A DNA stretch of 64,000 nucleotides from Plecoglossus altivelis (GCA_036571765.1 BROE01000009.1:12026904-12090903), one strand, 5' to 3'; shown: positions 1-13,500, counted from the first letter of the stretch. The notes: generated from the letters alone by a model not told the origin. Numbers and translations are program-made.

Positions 1-167
1 ATAGCTTTTGCAGGCAGGCACTTTTAAAAAGGGGATTAGGTCTGAAAGACCATGGATGAAATGAAGCCATGGCGACAATTTGTTCCCATCACAAACTCCC
101 AAGTGGGGCAGTCAGAATGAGTTCAATGGGAGGTCTGCGTGGGCATTTTATGTGTGAGTAAGTGTGT

Positions 168-227
<60 letters not shown>

Positions 228-1331
228 ACGGGGACAACTGAATCAGGCGTGTCCACTGAGTTGACTTTTCATTGCCATTACATTTTCTGACAGCATAAGA
301 ACGTATTACGTCATGTTGAGATAGCTGACCGTGCAAGCGAGTCCGGGACAACAAGTCTCCATAGATGCTCAGCTTTTGTGCAGCGCAAATACACAAGCTT
401 TCCTTAACACAAGACCTACCTTCATGCATCAGCTTAACACAGGACAGCAGTGTCCATTTCTTACGGCCCTGTCGACTAGTTGCGTTGTCTTCTCGGGAGC
501 TTTCAAACAGTTCTACCAATTCTAGCTTTGCGGAAAAGCGTGCGTGTAGGAGTGTTTCAGAGTGAGCTGATTTATGATATCATAATTCGGCAGTGAGACA
601 TTTTAATATAATCTACGATTACCATGTACGATATCAGAGTCTGTGATCGCCAACGTAGGAAAGCTGCAATGGCAAAGAAGTGTCGAGCTTTAGAGAATTA
701 TGACCGTATACGAAATATGTCTCGCTGGGGCGTAGAGGAAACCGCGCTTGGAGGACAGAGATGGGGTGGCTATAGGTTTACGTGTTTATGTGTTTGAGCT
801 ACATAGGTCTATTTGATAGGCGTGATAGCGACCATATCGTGTCAAGGGCAAGAGGTCCTAGCTCAAAGTGAGCGAGACGCGGAAACAGCTGTCACTGAAG
901 TAGGTGTCAGTCGCTCACACTGTGGTGTACCGACTCTGCATAGCAACCGCCTAAAATGTAAGACGTTAGCGAGCGATGGAGCAAGCAGTGCTGCTCTCTT
1001 GCTGCAAATGTGTAGTAGACTATCGAAAACCTATACAGTTAAAATGGTCAGGAGGGATTTCCTCCGGTAGACGTGAAGATGATTGAAGACGATGTTGAAC
1101 AGCAACCGTAAAAGGAGCAGACGACGGCCGCACACCACACTAGCTGTGGGGCCACTGTTTATAAACATTGTTGGGTAGCTATCTAGCTAGAGCTAGCTAA
1201 CTACCCGGCTTTCGCTTTTAATAATGTCACTATCCGTCTAACATAAAGGTGTGTGAATCGTTAAAACCACGCAGTGCCACGCATAGTTAGAAGAACGGTC
1301 ACGTCTCAGGACACATTCATAGGCTACTCAC
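1..1331 (-). other. ppp1cb intron 1 (partial)
   Basis: Non-coding by inference from the exon 1 donor at 1326-1331. It holds a (TG)n microsatellite at about 163-226 and a short palindromic CTAG-rich patch near 1176-1200. I see no further ppp1cb exon here. Confidence 0.7.
163..226. repeat. (TG)n microsatellite
   Basis: About 30 TG units with one TA interruption near the left end. It lies in ppp1cb intron 1. Confidence 0.95.
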
Positions 1332-1383
1332 CTTCCAAAAGCCGAGAGATGATACTGTCCACGTTCAACTCGGTCTCCGCCAT
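1332..1383 (-). CDS. ppp1cb: Protein phosphatase 1 catalytic subunit beta, coding exon 1 only (partial)
   Basis: This is the first coding exon of the PP1 beta catalytic subunit, a metal-dependent Ser/Thr phosphatase that acts with targeting subunits such as the myosin phosphatase MYPT. The exon reads MAETELNVDSIISRLLE and ends one base into the next codon at a good GTGAGT donor (1326-1331). This matches the PP1 N-terminus, and the ELNVDS string fits the beta isoform better than alpha or gamma. The catalytic core is not here; it must lie left of position 1, so 1-1331 is intron 1. The gene sits directly downstream of plb1 on the same strand, the neighbour relation also known in human 2p23. The isoform call rests on 17 residues plus synteny. 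Confidence 0.85.
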
Positions 1384-1560
1384 CTTCGCTACTGAAGTTC
1401 GGGGCGGAATGTTCAGTTTCTTCACGTTCAACGCCAGAGGGAGTTCCCAACTGTTTCGTTGTGGCGTGCGTTTCATAGAGGTGCAAAATAAAATCCTACA
1501 GTACCTTAACACAATCATAAAATCGCCACAAAAAAATTAATAAAGAGAATGTGGAGTTTC
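1384..1560 (-). promoter_or_regulatory. Probable ppp1cb 5' UTR and promoter
   Basis: This stretch lies between the ppp1cb start codon and the inferred plb1 poly(A) site, so the ppp1cb transcription start should fall in or near it. No TATA box stands out. The assignment is by position only. Confidence 0.4.
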
Positions 1561-1574
1561 AGAAAAAACTTGTA

Positions 1575-1628
1575 TTTATTAAATAATAACACCTCACGCT
1601 TGTAATGTATACAACTGATGCATTTATT
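1575..1628 (-). terminator. Candidate plb1 poly(A) signals
   Basis: On the minus strand AATAAA occurs at 1623-1628 and again at 1575-1580, about 500 bp after the plb1 stop codon. Either could end the plb1 3' UTR. Which one is used cannot be told from sequence alone. Confidence 0.5.
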
Positions 1629-2125
1629 TGACTGTATGGAGAAGTGCAACATACTTTCGACCAAAGTTTCCTCTTGTGAAATAGTTTAAGATGAAAGCAA
1701 AAATATATAGGCTACAGCAACTGTTAAAGAACATTATACTACAGGCTTGGCAAATCGACATTAAATGATAAAGTTGTCCAAATTAGCACGGTCTAATTAC
1801 ATTATTATACATTACATAAAAATACCATAATATTTACAACAAAATACACAGTGTTGGTCCAAAACAAGGTACTGAACAAAAATGAGAGCCTATGTTCTTA
1901 TGAGCGCTACAACATTTACATATGCTGTGCATGTGTGTGTTTAGGATTTATCAGTTTAATTCAAAGCAGTATTATTTGAGGACAGCTTGGTGTTTTATAA
2001 ATGGGCCTTGTTATGGTCTAAGACCTTAGCACAGGGCAAGTGAATCAATGATTTCATCCACACTGGAACAGATGGAGAGGCCAGGCACAATTGTTACATG
2101 AACCCTATTTATGATTAAACCACAT

Positions 2126-2413
2126 CTAGAACACAGTTCCCTTCATCTCACTCTCCTCCGACTTCATCTTCCTCCTGTTTCTCTTTTCCCTATAGGAGAG
2201 GAGGAGCCACGTTACACTCCAGCCAATCAGAAGTCCTGCGATCGCCAGCACCGCAGCTGCCCATGCAGGCACATTGTCAGAGCAGGTTGAGTTGAGAGGT
2301 GTGGCTGTGCTGGTTGTTTGGATGCCATTGGTGGTGGTGGTGGTGGTGGTGGTGGTAGTAGTGGGGAGCTCAGCAGGGAAACTGTTGATATTGGTGAAGA
2401 TGTAAGGTTGCTC
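2126..2413 (-). other. plb1: plb1 terminal coding exon: Thr-rich stalk, TM helix, basic tail
   Basis: This exon encodes 95 residues. After the conserved EQPYIF opening comes a run of 11 threonines, a Ser/Thr stalk, a roughly 25-residue hydrophobic helix (VPAWAAAVLAIAGLL at its start) and a 23-residue basic/acidic cytosolic tail ending KGTVF. This gives a type I membrane anchor, as in mammalian PLB1. The threonine run is encoded by a GGT microsatellite on the plus strand (2330-2359), so its length may vary between individuals. Confidence 0.9.
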
Positions 2414-5093
2414 CTGAAGGATGAAAGAAGGCCATTCAGTTATTTATGCGGTGCGATTACAGTCAGTCTCATTGAAAGTCCACTTTGCTAATATACCCAA
2501 CAAAGCTTACCTCGGTGGGGCACTTAATCCTATTTCTATCATTTGTAAAGTTGTTGTAGGACTGTTTTCGGCCCACTGGCTCCAACTGTAATGAGTTGAA
2601 GAAGCGCAGGTTAAATCATCAGATGTTCGGTCGAACACAGTTACAAAAACAAGCCCCTTGGTTTCCTAATTCCACTGTTGTGGCTTTGCATCCCTACCAT
2701 GTTATTCCAGAGAGCTACAGCCATGTCAGCATGTCCACGCTCACTGAAGTGGAAGCAGTCCACTGAGAAGTAGGTGACGTCTGGTTTCCCTTCCTAAGAG
2801 ACAGTCCATTCGGTCACACTGTACTTCCCTACTGCATTGTTTTATGAGGTACAATTCATGCGGTGTCTACTAACTTGACTTGTTTATGGTTACGTGTGTG
2901 TGTGTCTGCGTGTGTGCGCGCGTGCGGTTTGCGTGTGTGTTGATGGTGGACATACCGTGTTGATAGGAACTACGGAGTTCTTGAAGTAGGGTTGGAGAAC
3001 AACGGTAAAGTCTTCTCGGCGGTCATAGCGACCTCCATTGATCAGGTTCTCTGTCTCAGTCTAGGGGACACAAACACAGTAGGCCCTGTCACACGAGGTA
3101 TCGAGCTGCTGTTCCGGTCCCTTGGGTTTTTTTCTCAGTTGATTCATGCTACCATCCCTTTTGGGATGTTGTTTATTGACGTAAACATTTTTTCAACAAC
3201 TCCTATGTTGTGCGGAACTTGACATTTCTCTGTATATCTTCCTTGTTACTCTGTGTTCGGTACCCTGGGATTAACCATTGAAATAAGGATAGAAATGTGC
3301 ACGTCCGGCCCTTGAATATCTGAGGCACGTGCACATGCGTTTCCTGCGCATCACTTTGGATAAAAGCATCTGAAACTATGTATTACACGCGTCCAATTCA
3401 CTGACCTGTAGTTCACGATTGATTCGCTTGATTTCAGACAGTTCCATGGAGTCCTCTCCTGGTTGTAGGAAACATGGACAAACATTCCTGAAACAGAAGA
3501 AACATGTTTATAGTGGTTATCGAAGTGAGCATCTCTATCGCCATTCTGGACTCAAGTGGAAGTGCATGGCTGTATTTCTCTCCATATATAGATCTATATA
3601 GATCTCTATATAATATAGATCTATATAGATCTATATATCTATATATATATATATATAGAACTCTATATATATTTAAATGGCTGTATATATGAAGTTATTT
3701 TTTTCCTAGGACATCTGTGAAATAACATTTGAGCAAAGCAATCTGTCTTTGTCACAGGGTCCTTCAGACACAAAGCTACACGTTTGTCAATAGACTGCAC
3801 TCTGATTGATCAGCATGGTGATTTATGGATCTGTAGTTGAATGCTACAATTGTCAGTATGGATAAACTGACTGCGCATTTCATCACTCAGGGGACCTCTG
3901 AACTCCGATAAACCTTTTTGCGAAAAGCTTTTAAGGAATTGACACACTAAGAAACAAAGAAAAGCATATATTTGACCAAATAAATGAATTGTAGGACACG
4001 CTTGTATTGATTTTTTTTGATAGACTGATTGATTAGCTGACATACTGTTGTAGAAGGTTGCATCCAAGACTGTCTCTCTTCACTCTGCGGAGACCTACAA
4101 TCTCCAGGATCCCTAACACGTTTACCATCACCCGGGGAACCTGGGGTTACCAACAAGGACAAAACATAGACATGAAAAGAGAATAACTAACTTCGTTCAC
4201 CGTTGTTATTTCACATTTCTAATACACAATGTATTCAGTTTTGTTCATCCATGTTATCATACAACAACGTTCAAAAATAATCTAGTTCATCAAATTGAAT
4301 GGATCGGTCTCATCACATTTAAATTATTATTTTTTGAATGGCTTTGAAAATCAATTTCATTCAGGTGTTATATTGAAAATGATAATTACTGAAATGGGCA
4401 ATTAGTAGAGTGTACAGTATATTATTACCTCATTGTAGAGCATATCCAAGCTTGTCATCATATGATGACTGTAGTTCTTAGGTGACAATGAGGCCTGTGT
4501 CAAAACATGGAAATACCATTGTTAACATAAACAGAAGGTAGTACATAAAAACACATGCAAATCGCTTGAAAACCAGTGGAACCACATCACAATTTGTACT
4601 AAAATGTGCAACATTGCACTGGCTGTAAGACACTGGGAATAGTGAAAGTCGGGCTATATCATAAGCAAAGAAGTTGACTAAAAGACTAATGCTGGAAGTG
4701 CTCTGACCTGTAAAGGTAAAATGACTGTTACAAATTAGGTGGAACGCCAATTTAAAACATGCACTGGAAGAAATACGATCGCTAATGCTTGTTAAGTCGT
4801 GACACTTGGAGCAAGAAATGATCCTGTCTTGGATGATTCTGTTAAAAGGAACAACATAAAAGGAGGGTGGAGGAGGACGGGGGGTACGTATAGAGGGGAG
4901 GGTCAACGAGCGAAGGAGGGGGCGGCTGAGGACGAGCGGAGGCGGGGGAGGGGAGCATAGGGGATGAAAAAGATCTGACAGAGAATCATATCTTGAGTGT
5001 TTAAAACAGACAGAGGGAGAAGCGAAGAGAGAGGTGTCTTTCTTGTTGATAGAAGTTGGGAACACAGGCCGTGTGTGTCTCTGTGCAGAGAGA

Positions 5094-5140
<47 letters not shown>

Positions 5141-8100
5141 AGAGAGAGGGAGAGGAGAGAAGACGAGAGGATAGAGAGGAGAGAAAAGAGAGATGGAGAA
5201 GGAGATCCTATGACATAAGATGATCGTTCAAACGAAACCTTGTCTGCAATACAACAACGACGGTCGCAGTGCTCGGTTAGCCTGACACGCCGTCGATGAT
5301 GTCATCGCACAATAGAAACACATAGTGATCACTGAACAATACAGAGGACATTTCTGCTTAGCATCTAGCATGGCTTAACCTGCTAATAATCTGCATTAGA
5401 AAGAGCAGAAACGAATCCCAGGAACGCTGAAGGGAAAGTTGTGACAGGGTTGGCTTTCCTATCTCCCCGACCGGAAATCATCAGAGTGAAAACTCTGACG
5501 AGAGTTATGAACCCCTCTGATAAGCCCTTGGTCTTATGTGTGCAGCACGTCACATCTGAAGGACACCCTCACCCTGTCGTTGCAGTACTGACACAGGTCG
5601 TTCCCCCCGATGAACAGCGTCACCAGCTTCCAGTCGTTCTGGAAATTCACAGCCTAGAAAAGCAGACAGAGAAGTGAGGAGGAAGGTCGGGAGTTCCTGT
5701 CGATCGCAGTTCGGCTCTCGTCCTGTTTTCTAGTTGATTGTGCATCACATTTCCAAGAGCAGAGGAAAGACTCACAGGGTTAATCTTCATGGCATCGATG
5801 AGCTTTCTTATCTGTCCTGGAATTTCCCTGTGTAAGATCAAGAATCCATTTTTCTTCAGGTCAATTTCAGCTAATACCTGTACAATCAATACCTAATCAT
5901 GTGTACATAGCATTGCCATAATAATGATATGCCAGATCAGTTGAATTCATGTATTTCTCGACGTGGAGAGAAAATAGGAAGAGAAAGAGAGATGGAGAAG
6001 GAGATCCTATGACATAAGATGATCGTTCAAACGAAACCTTGTCTGCAATACAACAACGACGGTCGCAGTGCTCGGTTAGCCTGACACGCCGTCGATGATG
6101 TCATCGCACAATAGAAACACATAGTGATCACTGAACAATACAGGGGACATTTCTGCTTAGCATCTAGCATGGCTTAACCTGCTAATAATCTGCATTAGAA
6201 AGAGCAGAAACGAATCCCAGGAACGCTGAAGGGAAAGTTGTGACACGGTTGGCTTTCCTATCTCCCCGACCCGAAATCATCAGAGTGAAAACTCTGACGA
6301 GAGTTATGAACCCCTCTGATAAGCCCTTGGTCTTATGTGTGCAGCACGTCACATCTAAAGGACACCCTCACCCTGTCGTTGCAGTACTGACACAGGTCGT
6401 TCCCCCCGATGAACAGCGTCACCAGCTTCCAGTCGTTCTGGAAATTCACAGCCTAGAAAAGCAGACAGAGAAGTGAGGAGGAAGGTCGGGAGTTCCTGTC
6501 GATCGCAGTTCGGCTCTCGTCCTGTTTTCTAGTTGATTGTGCATCACATTTCCAAGAGCAGAGGAAAGACTCACAGGGTTAATCTTCATGGCATCGATGA
6601 GCTTTCTTATCTGTCCTGGAATTTCCCTGTGTAAGATCAAGAATCCATTTTTCTTCAGGTCAATTTCAGCTAATACCTGTACAATCAATACCTAATCATG
6701 TGTACATAGCATTGCCATAATAATGATATGCCAGATCAGTTGAATTCATGTATTTCTCATAATGGCAGTCTTATAAAGGCTAGTTTTCTAGCAGAACAGA
6801 GTTCAGTGTAATAACAGCACTCACGCTATTTTGGCTCCAGAGACCGCCAAGTTGAAGCCTGCATTCCCAGTGCCATCACCTTTTGACGTCCCCTGGATAC
6901 TGGGGTTAAACTTCTTCAGAATATCTAAACAGACACAGAATGGTGATGAACTCATAGTAAAACACAATTCATTTTGATAGACTAAGAATTAGGATTTGCC
7001 TCGTGATCTCAGAGTGCATAAGGTAGCATGAACTAGATTTCATTTATTATCGTTTTCATTTGATGCATTTTATTTCTATTTCTTGATCTAATAACATGGG
7101 TTGGAGATTTACTTGGTAGTGTTGTGACCGTCTCAAGGGATTCATCTCCTCCAATGCTGGTGAAAAAAAACAACAAATCTTATTCATATAATTCATTAAA
7201 CTGTGAAACCCTTACAAGTCATTGCCCCCCATAGGTTATTGTGGTCAGGCCATGTTTTAATCATCCGTGGCCACAAGAAACAGAATCGGAGATTTAGGCT
7301 AGATTGGCAACACGGGATGAGCTCCTAAATAATTCTTCGCAAGATTCAAAGGAAATGCATCACATTCATCCACGCCGCCATCACAAGTGATAACAGCCTG
7401 TTGAGATTGCACGGTGTTCGTGTGCCCTTAACAACAAACTGTAGCCATGCATTATTAAGATGTGGCCTCACATACGTTACAGTATCACATGCGCTCGCCT
7501 TAATCACTTGCGGTCCCTAATGATCTCACACCTCATTAAGTCGTGGCCGCAAGGTATCGATCCTGTGGCCACGCGTGACTAACTGGCAGTCATGTTTCTC
7601 CCACCAATGACAACACGGAGGCATATTCAGAGTCATGATGTGGCCTCTCACCTCCATGACACTCCTCTGTTCTCTGTAGTCAGCTGCATCAGGTTCCTGG
7701 CTCGGGCCCCAAAGGCAGCCTGACACAATAGAAGACAGAGGGGTCATCACAGGGAGATTCAAAGGGAACAGTTCATAAAACCTGAGATTCTGGGGACGGC
7801 TGGTGACTTCCTCCAGGCCCACTCACAGTCAGAGAGTCCCCCACTGCAGCCACCACCTTGACATCTCCAGGTTTCAGCCGGTGAACTGAAAGAGGGGATC
7901 AACGACGTGAACAGGGGAGCACTAGGACACAATGCAAAACCACGACCAGCACTGTTGATGCCCCTCCCCCATCCAATTCTCCACGCCCCCCCCCCCCCCC
8001 CCCCCCCCGCCCCGCCCCGCCCGCCCTGCCGTCTCTCTCACCTGAAGTAGGTACGCTCTCAGACGGAGCCGTGTTCACACAGGAGAAATCACTTCCCCAA

Positions 8101-8690
8101 TTCTACAGAATTACAGACAGACACACAATATTCGCAATGTTAAACCCTCGGTAATCTAAATTTCAATCTGAAAAACAAATGAACGCTCCATGACCTACTG
8201 TACCATGATTGGTGGAGGGGAGGGAGGAGGGCCCTGATAGGTGTAGTTGCTGTTGTGGGCTGTCCTTATGAAGGGTACGGTCTGATCCGGAGACAAACAA
8301 AAACAGAGTAATCTATCTCCACATGTACATATTAGATATTCTACAATCACTTCCAAGAACTGCACTGAAAACTGTCAGAGAAAAAGGTTTAATCTCTGGA
8401 CACGTCACCACCTTATCCAGTCTGTATTACCTTAGAAGGACACAGCAAAGGCACGCCACCAGAAAAGTCTTGGGTGAAGGTCTTGTTTCCCACTGGCTCG
8501 AGCTAATATAGAGCGACATACACAACTCAGGTTATTGGGAATGGGAATGACGTGCTGAGAGGTGCTGCAGTTTACGCATAGGCACGAAGAATACCATGTT
8601 GTTCCAGATACCACTGGCCATGAGTCTGTGGGCTTTCTCACTGAGGTGGAAACAGTCTGGGGAGAAGAAGGAGCGGTCAGGGCGGCCATC

Positions 8691-8724
<34 letters not shown>

Positions 8725-10558
8725 GGGGAGAGGGGAGGGGAGTGGGAGGCAGCAAGAGAAAAACAGTTGGCACATGAACCCAGGTAAGCGCTGTAACATT
8801 GTTCCACGTAGGCATGACAATGGATCATCCAGTTTGATATGTGCATGTAGCCTGAGAATAGGATCAGTGCCAGCCTGTAGGGACTCTCACCTCCAGCAGG
8901 GGGAGGTAGATCTCTCTTAGGAAGGGCTGCAGCACCACAGTAAAATTGTCATGGGTGTCATAGCGCCCTGTGTCCACCAGCTCTCTCATCTTACTCTGAG
9001 AAGACACACAGACAGGGAGAGAGGCAGACAGGGTTAGAGGCAAACATGGTTATAGGCAGACAAAACCAGTCTTTTATCCAGAGTAATAGGAACTAATGCA
9101 AATGTTACAATCGTTTTTCTTTGAAAAACCTATTGAAGTTGTGGGTCCATTACACACCCACTGCCAAAAACTACAAACAGGTCAGCCATTACTCTCCTTC
9201 CACCAGCCAGCGGCCTGCGTACCTGGTAAGCTCTGTTTGTGTCTTTGAGCAACTGGAGTTCACTTGAGCCCTCCTTCGGCTTCACCACACAAGGGCACAT
9301 GATGCTGAGGAACAAGCGGAAACTCGACAATGAACATGAATAAATCACGAAGAACCGTCTGTGGGGAGTCATGCGCGCGGAGCCAAAAGCATGACACGAT
9401 GGGCTTGAATGTGCTCTCAGGCTGGTAGAGCGGCATGTACGAGCACGGGGAAGTTGTGGCCTAATGGTTAGGGAGTCGGACTTGTAACCTTCAAGTTGCT
9501 GGTTCGATTCTCGCACCGGCAGGAATTGAAGGTGGGGATTGTGAATAAACAGCACTCTCTGCCTTCGATACCATGACTGAGGTGCCCTTGAGCAAGGCCT
9601 CAAACCCCCAGTTGCTTCCTGGGCACTGGAGCAATAGCTGCCCACTGCTCCGGGTGTATGTTCACTGTGTGTGTGTGCTGTTGCCCACTACTCACTGCTG
9701 TGTGTGCACTTGGATGGGTTAAATGCAGAGGTAAATTTTGAGTATGGGTCTCCATACTTGACAATACATCACTTCACTTCACAGTATGAATGTGTCACTC
9801 ACTTGACAAGCCAGGTGGGGCAGTTGACACTCTTATCCTGGTGCAGCAGACGGAGGGGCACAATGTTCAACATCTCAGCTAGATTCACTATGGCACGAGG
9901 CACCTGGAAACCACCGGGTCACGTCAAACACAGGAAGCTGTTCAGACACTTGTTTCAATGCTAGAGTGCCCTTTGTTCAACAGACAGACAGACAGACAGT
10001 CATTTCAACTGTAGCTTACCTCTCTGTGTAGGATGTCCAGAGCTTCCCGGATGCGACCAACCACGTTATTGGCTGAGTGGAAAACCTATCAAAACAGGGG
10101 AGTCAGAACCAACACCGTATCGTGTTCTAATGTTGTAGCAGATGTAAGTCAATGTTAATTATTCATTTGGACACTCGCTTACTGAATCGGTGCAGAAGTC
10201 ACACAGGTCGTTGCCTCCGATGAACAGGGTGATCAGTTTCCAGTCATTCTGGAAATCAACTCGCTGTGAAGGAGGATTTGACCATCAGCCTTTTGGGATT
10301 CACTCACGCAGTCTAATGTTGCAACGTGCTGTGTGTGCTTGAGCTGATGTGAGTTTGAAGATGTTTCATTTTGACTCACCGGGTCATTCTTCATCTTGTC
10401 TATTATTACACGAGCCTGCTTGGTCATGTCACTGAAAAGGGCAACGCAGTCATGTTACACGAGGAAGCAGGGGAAAATGAGAGAGAGAGGACAAGACAGA
10501 GTGAGAACGAGAGAAGAGAGAGAAAAAGAGAGCGAGAAAGAGAGAGAGAGAGAGCGAG

Positions 10559-10598
<40 letters not shown>

Positions 10599-13500
10599 AC
10601 TGACCTGCTGGTGGCTCCAGGTACAGCCTGGTTGAGGAAGGCTTTGGGGGAGTCCTCACTCCCTATTCCCGTGGAGAATCCAGTCAGCAAGGGGTTAAAC
10701 TCCCTCAGGATATCTGTACAGCACAGCCACAGGGGTTTACATAGTTAGAGCAAGCCTTACCTGCCAACAGTCACATAACGTAGCATTGAGAAGCAACACA
10801 CCCAAACACTCTTCTAACATTGTAGGATATGGCAGCATGTTATTCACGAAAAAATCGATATCAGTAGCATTTGAATCCAGTGGTAAGATCTAGATTGTTC
10901 TGCTGGATATCTGGTATGCGGCAAGTTCCCTTTCAGTGATAAGATCCTTCTCGGTTTATTATTTAAGTGTTGAAGCAATCATAAATGGTTATCATTTACT
11001 ATCAGTGGTCAGGCACAGTAGCATTAACACTGTCGCACATTTCTAAACCACCATATTGTTGTTATGTTCATTAACAGTTATGTGTTGTATAGTTTTATAA
11101 AAATGCTAAGTCTAAGGTCACGCACTTGGCACGGTGGTGACTGTGGTCAGGTTCTCATCACCCCCGATGCTGAAAGACAGACACACCATGTTAGTTTTCA
11201 GGGCTGCTGAGAGACAGCAACCATGGAACTCAAACAGATAGTTTCTCTACGTGTATGTAGATATTTGACAGCCAGTGATCTATTGCACACCTCCATGACA
11301 GTCCTCTGTACTCGTTCATCACCAGCAGGATGTTGTTTTGGTCTTTTGCGCCAACCCCATTGGCTGCCTGTGGAAAGAGATGATAGGCTGACACTATTGT
11401 CCACTACAACTAAAACAAATCCCCAAAGAGAGCTAAGGGGAAGAAGAGAAACGATTGGAGCAGATAGCTAACATGACCCGCCCACCGTTATGGAGTCTCC
11501 GAGGGCTGCTACCACTTTGATATCCCCAGGTCGAACCTCATGAACTGCAGGGACAAAACAGACAACGTCCACGTCAGCTAGAACCGTACAGTGACTGCTG
11601 GGGGTGTGTTGAGCTAAGGCTCTGAACCCTTTTACCTGAGGTGGGGACTGTAGGGGATGGACTGCGATCTGTACAGGGAAGCTCTGAGCCCATGATCTGC
11701 ACACACACACACACACACAAGATATATAGATCATTTGTACGTGTGTCTTAAACGTGCTTCCACAGCAGCATCAGGACGTGTGACAGATGGTAAGGGAGAT
11801 GAAGACGTACAGAGTCACTGAGAGGGTGGGCCTCCCCGCTGTTGGTGGAGGAGAGATCCTGGGATGGAGAGTTAAGGTGAGTCCTTAGGAACGGCTGCTC
11901 CTGGATTTGGGCAGGAGAGAGGAGTGTGAGAACGAAAGAGAACCAAGTGTCCAGTACAGTTAATCTAGGCTTACCCTTCTAAGTATTTGATGTCTAAAGT
12001 CTGAGAGGGGAAGAGCTCTGAATTATGGGGTGATGGATTTTGGGAAGCTGCTCGATTTGATCCGATTTCTTTCTGATTTCCACTAGAACGTGTCTCACCT
12101 CAGTGGGGCAGGATATGCTGTTGACGTTGTTGTCCTTCACTTCAGTCGGACCTGTCATTGGCTGAAGCTGGGGAAGAGATAATCGTGATGGTCAAGGTCG
12201 GGTCTCAGGTTATCTCATCCTATGTAATCATCAGACCACACTGATAAACTTTGTAGAGGCTAAGAGAGCCTGAGGGAAAATCATAATGGAACCCATAAAC
12301 AACAACTCTCTTCATCGGTTATCTAATCTCCAATACTTGTAAATAATCATAAAGTCAATTTGTTATCAATTGCTGGAAGACTAGCTGAGTCACTGGTGCC
12401 ACCAAGGGCCAACACTGTGACATCAAATTCTCTCAAGGAACACCCTCTCTTAGATCGATGATGTTTGATGCAGTTCTTGCTGTTACAATGTGCTCTGTGA
12501 GAAAACATTTTCCCCATGTTTGGTGTCCAGGATGTGTTTACTGGGAACTTACCAGGTTGTTCCACAGCTGAAGAACAAGCTCGGTGGTGTCCGATGAAAA
12601 ACCGATTTTCTGCAATGAACAAATCAATTTGCATTTGTCTCATCGTTGTTCATGCAGCCTCATTTCCATAAACTCTGGCACTACGACATCTGTGGCAATA
12701 ACCTGGATTTTATCGTTGCTATTAAGCTAGTTATTATGTATTATAACAATAAAGGTGAACAGCATTATATGTGCGGTCCTTGTGTTCACTCACTGGGTCA
12801 GAGACCACCGGGCTGTCGTGTAGAAGGACAGCAAAGTCCTCCCTCTCTCTGAGCCACGTCTGTCTTCGCAGGACACCGTCCAGAGACTCCTGGAGACAGG
12901 GGTAATCAATAACAGCACTAACACACAGAAAGCTCGCATGCACACAAGGATCCCTGGCGCAAAATCTCTTACAGTTCAACAAGCTCCTTCAGCTTCAAAC
13001 ACAAAGCCTGAGTCCCACGGGCCCCATCAGACACACACACACACACACACAGCGATAAAGACGTTGATTGATGTGTAGTGTACCTGCAGTGCTCTTGTAG
13101 AAATAGCTCTCTGTAACCGTAGGTTTGCTTTGCTATCCTCCTTCATACACGAGCATGACCTGCAAATCAAGCATCCAAATGATCTCACAGCTTTTACAAC
13201 CTCACGCGACATCACATTGCAACTGTTGTAGGCTACACGGGAATACAAATTGCAAAACAACAGCACATGTTGAGTACTGTAGAGTGTAACTTAAGGTTGT
13301 GTATTATAGAATGTTCTGTGACTGTGTGGCTGTTTGGCGAGGAGACACCGACCTGTCCTGATGAGAGGACACTTCAGAGAGCTCACTCCAGACCACAACA
13401 TGAACCAGGCTGTGATGCAACTGCGGGAGGCCAACACACAATGCAATAATCAAATACTTGTTTATCTGAATCTTAAAAGGGAATGTAGGGGGTCAATTTG

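Larger units (their letters stand above)
5189..6758. repeat. 799-bp-offset tandem duplication (two copies, about 770 bp each)
   Basis: Copy A spans about 5189-5959 and copy B about 5988-6758. I see four substitutions between them (near 5340/6143, 5447/6246, 5493/6292 and 5557/6356) and no indel. A short GA-rich stretch (5960-5987) separates the copies and resembles the GA-rich sequence just left of copy A, which suggests that repeat as the recombination point. Confidence 0.93.

Noticed and set aside
4478..5065. Minus-strand open frame of about 195 codons
   Set aside because: It runs through the real plb1 exon boundary at 4494 into intron and a GA-rich repeat, with no coding features; the plb1 exon ends there at a good acceptor.
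9449..9530. Possible tRNA gene
   Set aside because: A- and B-box-like sequences are present but the head continues into a SINE body without a proper acceptor stem, so it is the promoter part of a retroposon.
10371..10748. Open frames rich in Arg/Glu or Ser/Leu
   Set aside because: Products of a (GA)n microsatellite between two plb1 exons.
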